DNA of 28,621 nt from a virus: IMG/VR virus record IMGVR_UViG_3300040808_002403, positions 1 to 28,621 of that record. The stretch is one strand, 5' to 3'. Shown one piece after another: positions 22,901-28,621 of this stretch. Numbering within the stretch: the stretch's first letter is position 1; each line of letters begins with the position of its first letter. The notes under the pieces are model-generated. The model made no database searches. It was not told where the DNA came from and saw only the letters and a program-made list of their open reading frames with translations. Position numbers and translations under genes: made by a program.

Positions 22901-24313
22901 ATGCTTAAAGTAAACGATAGAGTAAAACAGAGTTCATTAACAGAAGGCGACGTTAACTACGTTGTTCTTAATGATACGTTTGGTAGCTTTCAGTCGTTTG
23001 CTGACGGCATAGGCGACGGCAATACCACTTATTATACTATTGAAAATAACGATCAGTTTGAAGTTGGCATAGGAACATATGATCTTGCTACAGACACTTT
23101 ATATAGAGATAAAATTTTACAGAGTAGCAACAATGACCAAAGAATTACTCTACTGGGTGTTTCAGTTGTATTCTGTACATACCCAGCAGACAAAGCTGTA
23201 TTCTTAAATCCAAGTGGGTATATAGACTCACTCCCAACTTACTATAGCGGCATACAATTTCCAGATAGTGGAATTCAGTATCATGCCATCAATGGCTCTG
23301 GCAGTCCACATCTGTTGACATTCTGGAGCGATAACAGAGAGCTTTCAGCAGATGAAAATTTACACTGGAGCGTAGAAACTAATACGCTAACTGTTGGAGG
23401 AATAACAAATTTCTTATCCGATGTGACAGTTTATGGAAATCTGACAGTTCAAGGAACCCAATACGTATCAGAAACTCAAATTATCAACTCTCAGATTACT
23501 GACACAACGTTTAATAACACAACATTTTATCGTGATGATGCTGGCTGTTTCTTTCACGCATATGTAGATAATGAGTGGGACAATACAATAGCCCTCTATT
23601 CTACAAATGAACTTTGTACCGAGTGGAGGCTTGGTGTTAAAGATTATTCCACAGCGTTTGAATCTCCACCAACAAGAGGTTATGTTTTTGGAGATTGTAG
23701 AACAGTTGGCGGCGTTGTAAATCCAGATACTTATTATGTTATTGCTGATCCAGTTGGATTTTATATCAACCATAGAAGCTATAACGTTTTACATTCTTAT
23801 CAGGGTAGTGTTCTTACTCCATCAAATAACTTTTTTTCTTCTGTTGGTTCCATAACTCCTGTTGGAATACACGGAGCAGTGTCGCAAAGTGCAGATCTTA
23901 CAGTTTGGAGAAACTCTAACGACATTACTCTAGCTAAAGTTTATTACGACGGAAAAGCGAGCTTTAATTGTTATGAGTTCCCAGACCAAACCGTGCAATG
24001 TACAGCTTTTACCAAGGAGTGCATAACAATAGATCAGGAATCTTTCCTTAGTAGATCCTATGATTTTATGTTTTTAGAAGTAAATTCTACTTTTGATGTA
24101 TTTTTAGATTCAGCGGCGAATGTTGACTGCGGAACAACTATGGTAATTAAGCGTAAAAAAATACCAAACCAACCAAAGAACAACTACAAGGTGAATATTA
24201 GACCAAAGCTTGGATCGAACGAAACAATAGACGGATATAACATTCTTACAATAAATTATACCAATGAGGCGATGACGTTGGTTTCAGACGGAGAAAACTG
24301 GCAAATCATCTAA
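22901..24313 (+). CDS. Tail fibre protein (470 aa)
   Basis: ATG 22901, one base after the upstream stop, is preferred to an in-frame alternative at 22820 that would lie inside the previous gene. The N-terminal domain (residues about 1-105: MLKVNDRVKQ, GDGNTTYYTIENNDQFEVGI, then GTYDLATDTLYRD and VVFCTYPADKAV) is a recurring fibre domain in aquatic phages, probably the base that docks to the virion. DVTVYGNLTVQGTQYVSETQ (about 178-197) is a beta-helical repeat segment. The C-terminus (GSNETIDGYNILTINYTNEA and MTLVSDGENWQII) has the same tip pattern as the next gene. The role is receptor binding or fibre shaft; the receptor is unknown. Confidence 0.85.
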   Translation: MLKVNDRVKQSSLTEGDVNYVVLNDTFGSFQSFADGIGDGNTTYYTIENNDQFEVGIGTYDLATDTLYRDKILQSSNNDQRITLLGVSVVFCTYPADKAVFLNPSGYIDSLPTYYSGIQFPDSGIQYHAINGSGSPHLLTFWSDNRELSADENLHWSVETNTLTVGGITNFLSDVTVYGNLTVQGTQYVSETQIINSQITDTTFNNTTFYRDDAGCFFHAYVDNEWDNTIALYSTNELCTEWRLGVKDYSTAFESPPTRGYVFGDCRTVGGVVNPDTYYVIADPVGFYINHRSYNVLHSYQGSVLTPSNNFFSSVGSITPVGIHGAVSQSADLTVWRNSNDITLAKVYYDGKASFNCYEFPDQTVQCTAFTKECITIDQESFLSRSYDFMFLEVNSTFDVFLDSAANVDCGTTMVIKRKKIPNQPKNNYKVNIRPKLGSNETIDGYNILTINYTNEAMTLVSDGENWQII

Positions 24314-24316
24314 TTA

Positions 24317-24326
24317 GTGTATATTA
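24317..24326 (+). promoter_or_regulatory. Putative phage promoter, GTGTATA copy 4
   Basis: AGTGTATATTA at 24316-24326 repeats the GTGTATA core without the leading T-run. It lies in the 44-base gap before the next fibre gene (ATG 24358). A (CA)5 run and a CGGAGAAA ribosome site follow. Confidence 0.4.
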
Positions 24327-24357
24327 CTATGTAAGCACACACACACGGAGAAATAAA

Positions 24358-25746
24358 ATGGCATATCAACCTTACGATAGAACACCAAAGGGCATTGTGT
24401 TCTTTGGCGAAAACGCTGCCGATCAAGTTTACGAATCCACCTCTGGATTTGTTTATACCAGCGGCACTTCTACTTTAGATGTTCCAAATGTAAATATTTC
24501 TACTGATTTAGATGTTGGTGGAAATGTTGACGTTACCGGCAACGGAACTTTTGATGGAGATCTTACTGTTTATGGAGATCTTAATGTTTCTGGCGTTGTT
24601 AATCAGGTAAACCTAGAAGAATTATTAGTTGAAGATTCTAGCATTACCCTCAGAAGTAACGCTACTGGAACTCCATCAGACGGTGACGATGCAAGCATTG
24701 TTGTTAATAGGGGTGCTTCTAGCGATGTAGATATTCGCTGGGATGAGGGTAATGATTATTGGTCGTTTACCAATACCGCTTCTAACGTTGGCCCATATCA
24801 CCCATTACTTATTTCTGGAAGTGGACTAACAACAAATGGTAGTAATGTAGATTTAGATCTTTGCGGATTAGCCACAGTCACTTCAGCTACTGATAGCGAC
24901 GAAATTGCAATATGTCAAGGTGGTAATTCTGTTAAAATTACAAGATCAAATTTGCTATCTGGTCTTGGCGACATGAGTAGCTGGACTGTTGCAGACGAGT
25001 CTAACACCCAGAAAACTATACAAAATAATGATGTTGTCAGACATAGCGGTGTTGGCTTAGATGTCACAGTAACTGGTTCGTCTAGTCCATATCTACTAAC
25101 ATTTAGTGTGAACGTTGATGACTCTACATTAGAAGTACATACTGACGATAATCTTAGAATTAAAGATAGTGGCATAAGCTTTAATCATTTGTCTGACGCT
25201 TTAGTGATTGCTTCTGGCGAAGCATTTTCTGATTCTGATAATGCTTTAATGACAGCGGCGGCTATTGCCGATAAGATTGAGTCCTACAATTATGGGACCA
25301 TAACAGAGGTTGTTGGTGGTTCTGGCCTAAAGCCCGATAGCGGCCTGACAACTGGTTCTGTCACACTTAATGTTAACACAGATAATAATACCATAGGCGT
25401 TAATGGTAGCGATGAAGTTTATGTTAGAGATCTTGGCATCGACACTGCTCAACTTGCTGCTGGCGCTGTTACAGAAGCCAAGAGAGAAAGAACTGTTGGT
25501 ACATATAATTCTACTAGCTCTATAACTCACGACATAGCTCTTGGTTCTGGAGTTATTGATTTAACTTTGCCGCCAGCTGCTTCTGGCCAAATGGTATTCG
25601 TAAAAAGAACAGATAGTACAACTGGAGCTTTAACGGTTTCCGCTAGCGGATCTCAGACAATAGATGGTGCTGGAAATAAAGCCCTGTACTATCAATATGA
25701 ATCTATTAACGTTGTTTCAGATGGGAATAATTGGTTTATAGTCTAA
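24358..25746 (+). CDS. Tail fibre protein (462 aa)
   Basis: The 462-residue product has fibre character throughout. The N-terminus is MAYQPYDRTPKGIVFFGENA. DLDVGGNVDVTGNGTFDGDL (about 51-70) is a beta-helix ladder. EELLVEDSSITLRSNATGTP leads to DVDIRWDEGNDYWSF, a conserved module of aquatic phage fibres. Repeats of SGSGLTTNGSNVDLD and SGLKPDSGLTTGSVTLN form later parts. The C-terminus has TIDGAGNKALYYQYESINVV and SDGNNWFIV, the same tip as in the gene before it. A good CGGAG ribosome site and a putative promoter precede it. Its stop overlaps the next ATG (TAATG). Confidence 0.85.
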   Translation: MAYQPYDRTPKGIVFFGENAADQVYESTSGFVYTSGTSTLDVPNVNISTDLDVGGNVDVTGNGTFDGDLTVYGDLNVSGVVNQVNLEELLVEDSSITLRSNATGTPSDGDDASIVVNRGASSDVDIRWDEGNDYWSFTNTASNVGPYHPLLISGSGLTTNGSNVDLDLCGLATVTSATDSDEIAICQGGNSVKITRSNLLSGLGDMSSWTVADESNTQKTIQNNDVVRHSGVGLDVTVTGSSSPYLLTFSVNVDDSTLEVHTDDNLRIKDSGISFNHLSDALVIASGEAFSDSDNALMTAAAIADKIESYNYGTITEVVGGSGLKPDSGLTTGSVTLNVNTDNNTIGVNGSDEVYVRDLGIDTAQLAAGAVTEAKRERTVGTYNSTSSITHDIALGSGVIDLTLPPAASGQMVFVKRTDSTTGALTVSASGSQTIDGAGNKALYYQYESINVVSDGNNWFIV

Positions 25747-26984
25747 TGCAATCAATAACCTTACAGAGTTCTGATTCTTCAGTAATTGAAAGTGACGTTC
25801 TGGGTCGCTTGGGGTTTGCTGCCTCAAGCGAGTCAGACGGCGCTGATTCTGTACTTGTCGCTGCTATAATTGAAGCTGTCGCTGAAGGAAATTTCACACA
25901 AACTTCCAACGCCACATCTTTGGTTTTCTCTACCGCCTCTAGCTCTACTGCTGAAGAAAAGTTAAAAATAGATAGTAATGGAAATTTTATTCCAATGAGC
26001 GGAATTAATTCTGACATTGGATCTTCCACTTATCCATTTACTAGCGTGTATTCAGATTCTTTCATTAAATCTGGTGGTACATCTTCCCAGTATTTAATGG
26101 CTGACGGTTCTATTAGTATTAGTAGCGGTGGTTTAGCTGATGTCGTAGATGACACTTCTCCACAGCTTGGTGGAAATCTGGATCTTCAGACTTATGATAT
26201 CACCTCGGATGGCACTACCGGTGGAGATCTTAAAATAGGATATATTACTACACAGCCACGGTACTATACATTAATTACTGATAATGATAATACTAGAGTA
26301 GGCATTAATATACTATCGCCATCTTACACTTTAGATATTGGAACTCAATCAGGCGGAAATTCTAGCTCTGCTATTAGGGCAAGAAATTACATTATTTTAA
26401 ATAGTTTTAACATAACCAACGGCAGTAACGTAGATTCTTCTACTACCCCAATGGGTACCCATTATTCTCCGCTTGTTGTTGGCTATGGGGCAAAACCATT
26501 CACCAGCAAATGCACCTCTTATGCAACAAACTATTTTAGTAGCGCTGGTGATGCGCAAAAGGTTTCAATGGTTGTGCAATATGAATCTACAGATGCAACA
26601 ACAAAATACTTGAATGCAGCAAAAACCGGAGGATATCTTTATTCTACGTATGTAAGAAACGATACTTTTATTTTGCCTCCAGATTCTTCAGCTACTTTTA
26701 CGATACATTTAATAGCAAATAACGATACAGATTCAACTTCTGCTGGTTGGATATTCAGAGGTTGTGTTAAAAGTGTAAATAAATCTTTGAGCTTTGTTGG
26801 TTCTCCTATCGTAGAAAATTTTAATGATGCTGGCATGTCTGGCGCAGCCGCAGATATTGAGGTCCAGGATGGCTCTGGTGTTAGTGCATTTAGGGCTGGG
26901 GGTTTGTTGATAAAAGTTAATGGATTATCCGGTAAAACAATTAGATGGGTAGCAACAATTGATGCTGTCCTAACATCATTTTAA
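25746..26984 (+). CDS. Tail fibre protein with DIGS-type motif (412 aa)
   Basis: From ATG 25746 the product has 412 residues; the longer frame to a TTG at 25731 is unlikely. The N-terminal LQSSDSSVIESDVLGRLGFA, then ASSESDGADSVLVAAIIEAV and EGNFTQTSNATSLVF, is a module frequent in marine phage fibre and structural proteins. DIGSSTYPFTSVYSDSFI (about 94-111) and LGGNLDLQTYDIT (about 144-156) are further fibre motifs. The C-terminal 180 residues (from about 230) form a separate Ser/Gly-rich domain with a strand-rich tip, probably receptor-binding. The overlap with the upstream stop suggests coupled expression and a shared fibre complex. Confidence 0.82.
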   Translation: MQSITLQSSDSSVIESDVLGRLGFAASSESDGADSVLVAAIIEAVAEGNFTQTSNATSLVFSTASSSTAEEKLKIDSNGNFIPMSGINSDIGSSTYPFTSVYSDSFIKSGGTSSQYLMADGSISISSGGLADVVDDTSPQLGGNLDLQTYDITSDGTTGGDLKIGYITTQPRYYTLITDNDNTRVGINILSPSYTLDIGTQSGGNSSSAIRARNYIILNSFNITNGSNVDSSTTPMGTHYSPLVVGYGAKPFTSKCTSYATNYFSSAGDAQKVSMVVQYESTDATTKYLNAAKTGGYLYSTYVRNDTFILPPDSSATFTIHLIANNDTDSTSAGWIFRGCVKSVNKSLSFVGSPIVENFNDAGMSGAAADIEVQDGSGVSAFRAGGLLIKVNGLSGKTIRWVATIDAVLTSF

Positions 26985-26997
26985 AAGGTATATAGTT

Positions 26998-27318
26998 ATG
27001 TCAATACTAGACAAAGAAATACAACAAGATAACAATGCAGTATTAGTCAGCGCAGATATTTTAAGAGTATTTAAATCTCTGTTTAATCACATGATAGATG
27101 AATATAGACATGCGACCAATTTATTTTGGCGAAATTCTAAAGCAACTCCTCAAGAAATTGCAAATGTTTTTGGTGAAGATGCTGGTGAAGTTTTTCAAAA
27201 ACATTATGCTCTTGGTCAGCTTCTATCTAGTTTAGATGCAGAGCAAGTTAATGAAATAAATCAGGTGATAGGTAATTTTATCATTAACCAAGATGGAACA
27301 GTCACAATTACTGAGTAG
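26998..27318 (+). CDS. Small fibre-associated hypothetical protein (106 aa)
   Basis: The 106-residue product is predicted mostly helical: ADILRVFKSLFNHMIDEYRH, then LFWRNSKATPQEIANVFGED and AGEVFQKHYALGQLLSSL. The W-x-N...TPQEI...G-x-x-A-x-x-x-F pattern recurs, as I recall, in small proteins encoded beside fibre genes of aquatic phages, without known function. It could be a fibre chaperone or adaptor. It lies between two fibre genes, with AAAAGG about 11 bases before the ATG. No membrane or signal segments are visible. Confidence 0.75.
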   Translation: MSILDKEIQQDNNAVLVSADILRVFKSLFNHMIDEYRHATNLFWRNSKATPQEIANVFGEDAGEVFQKHYALGQLLSSLDAEQVNEINQVIGNFIINQDGTVTITE

Positions 27319-27325
27319 GTAAATT

Positions 27326-28621
27326 ATGTCAGCAAATTTCGGATTAAATAATATAGTTACTAGTGGCAACCTTGGTGTTAATACATACTCACCATTATAT
27401 CAGCTAGATGTTGCTGGTACTGGAAATATAAATCTTCTTAAGATTAATGATCAATATATGCTTCCAACGGGAGTTGGTAGTGTTGGGGATAGTCTTGTTT
27501 ACGCTGGATCAAACCAAGTAGCTTGGAGTGGCGTGTCCGTGTCTTTATCCGACCAGCTAGATGGCAACCTAGACCTTAACGGTTACGACATAGTTGGTAC
27601 TGGTAACATTACAATAGATGGAGATGTTGAAGCCAACCAATTTATTGGTAATTTAAGAGGCGCTATATATTTTACAGCCAGCGCTGGCGAAGCACTAACT
27701 AAGGGCGATGCGGTTTATATATCTGGCATATCAGGCAATACAACCGTTGTTTCTAAAGCAGACGCTAATGACTCTTCTAAAATGCCAGCTTTTGGAATAG
27801 CCGCTGAAACTGTAAACAATAACGCAAATGTAAATATTATTACTTTTGGTTCGCTTTACAACATAGACACAGATACTCCAGATTGGGATGAGGGAGACGA
27901 GCTTTATGTTAGTAATACTGCTGGAGTACTAACTAAAACTGCTCCTACTGGCGAGTCTTCACAAATACAAAAAATCGCTAAAGTAACAAGAAGAGACAAT
28001 TCTGCTGGCTCTATAAAAGTCATGGGCGCTGGTCGTAGCAATGCTACCCCTAACTTAAATGAGGGCAGATTGTTTGTAGGTAATTCAAGTAATCAAGCAG
28101 TTGCAGATGGTACTATTCATGTGGATATATCTAATAGTAGGGTTGGTATAGGGACGCCTTCGCCACGGGCCAAACTAGACGTTAACGGTACGGTTGAATT
28201 CGATGATCTTGTAAGGTGGGAATATCCAGACAAAGCACTTGATACAAGCACATCAACGTTGGGGTATATGCGTCTTTATGATGAAGCTGGTGCGTATTGT
28301 GGGCTGGGTGTTTCTACTAGCAGTTTTAATGTTGGAACCAGTGGCGCAATTAATCTACGATTTGCAACAGATGCAGTTGAAAGAATAATAGTTGGATTTA
28401 ATGGTAATACGGTTATTAATGAACTGGGACATCCAGTTAATTTTAGGGTTGAGGGAGATGCTGATGAAAACCTATTGTTGGTCAAGGGTGCTGGTGGTGC
28501 TGACAAGGTTGGTGTTGGTACATCTTTGCTTAACGGAAAGTTTAATGTTTATCATTCTACTACAGATAATTCTTTTCAGTATGGAATACATAACAGCGCT
28601 AATCATTATACCACCACGGGC
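27326..28621 (+). CDS. Tail fibre protein, incomplete at the window end (at least 432 aa)
   Basis: An open frame of 432 codons runs from ATG 27326 to the window edge without a stop. It opens MSANFGLNNIVTSGNLGVNT, then SPLYQLDVAG. It contains LDGNLDLNGYDIVGTGNITI (about 74-93), a stretch FTASAGEALTKGDAVYISG (about 112-130) leading to PAFGIAAETV, the conserved NLNEGRLFVGNSSNQAV (about 245-261) and RVGIGTPSPRAKLDVNGTVE (about 272-291). G-I-G-T-x-S-P-x-A-K-L-x-V is one of the most typical motifs of phage fibre shafts and peptidase-tipped fibres. The C-terminal part, including any intramolecular chaperone or receptor tip, lies outside the window. It follows the 106-residue gene by 7 bases. Confidence 0.85.
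   Translation, partial: MSANFGLNNIVTSGNLGVNTYSPLYQLDVAGTGNINLLKINDQYMLPTGVGSVGDSLVYAGSNQVAWSGVSVSLSDQLDGNLDLNGYDIVGTGNITIDGDVEANQFIGNLRGAIYFTASAGEALTKGDAVYISGISGNTTVVSKADANDSSKMPAFGIAAETVNNNANVNIITFGSLYNIDTDTPDWDEGDELYVSNTAGVLTKTAPTGESSQIQKIAKVTRRDNSAGSIKVMGAGRSNATPNLNEGRLFVGNSSNQAVADGTIHVDISNSRVGIGTPSPRAKLDVNGTVEFDDLVRWEYPDKALDTSTSTLGYMRLYDEAGAYCGLGVSTSSFNVGTSGAINLRFATDAVERIIVGFNGNTVINELGHPVNFRVEGDADENLLLVKGAGGADKVGVGTSLLNGKFNVYHSTTDNSFQYGIHNSANHYTTTG

Noticed and set aside
15134-28621. Diversity-generating retroelement acting on the fibres
   Set aside because: No reverse transcriptase or template/variable repeat pair is seen in the window.
1-28621. tRNA genes, integrase or insertion sequences
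   Set aside because: I saw no cloverleaf in the gaps, and no recombinase or transposase motif in any reading frame.

Overview
The window is a contiguous piece of an AT-rich tailed-phage (Caudoviricetes) genome. All 23 supported genes read left to right, most with overlapping or abutting ends. The tail-fibre families, the late-sigma-like gene and the nucleotide-sugar/glycosyltransferase genes are of the kind seen in aquatic phages, including cyanophages. The sequence does not name the host. I see no tRNA, integrase, transposase or CRISPR.

Layout. 1-344: the only long gene-free stretch, with poly-T and poly-G runs, small hairpins and a putative promoter at its right end. 345-2490: two unrecognised proteins, a sigma-70 region-2 protein (T4 gp55-like) and an HTH/coiled-coil protein that could be the small terminase. 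2492-5657: a 33-residue membrane peptide and a sugar cassette of a family GT6 (ABO-type) glycosyltransferase, a GT61-like glycosyltransferase and GDP-mannose 4,6-dehydratase. 5644-7288: a small unknown protein, an HNH endonuclease, an ERCC4-type nuclease and a ClpP-like protease with an intact Ser-His-Asp triad. 7270-14357: large terminase, portal, a prohead protease-scaffold fusion with a likely nested scaffold start, decoration protein and major capsid protein, closed by a rho-independent terminator. 14462-28621: virion, adhesin and fibre genes, including a 1020-residue fibre with YadA-head-like repeats, three proteins with Thr/Pro-rich mucin-like linkers, and four fibre genes, the last running off the window edge.

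How the parts may work together. The 12-mer TTTTTGTGTATA occurs identically in three gaps between transcription blocks, and a shortened form lies in a fourth. It cuts the window into plausible late units (345 to about 11318, 11362-14357, 14462-24313, 24358 onward). The sigma-like protein at 1224 is a natural candidate to recognise it. Inference: the GT6/GT61/GMD cassette could decorate either the host surface or the phage's own Thr-rich fibre linkers. Finding these glycosyltransferases on the same contig as mucin-like virion proteins is the most interesting idea in the window.
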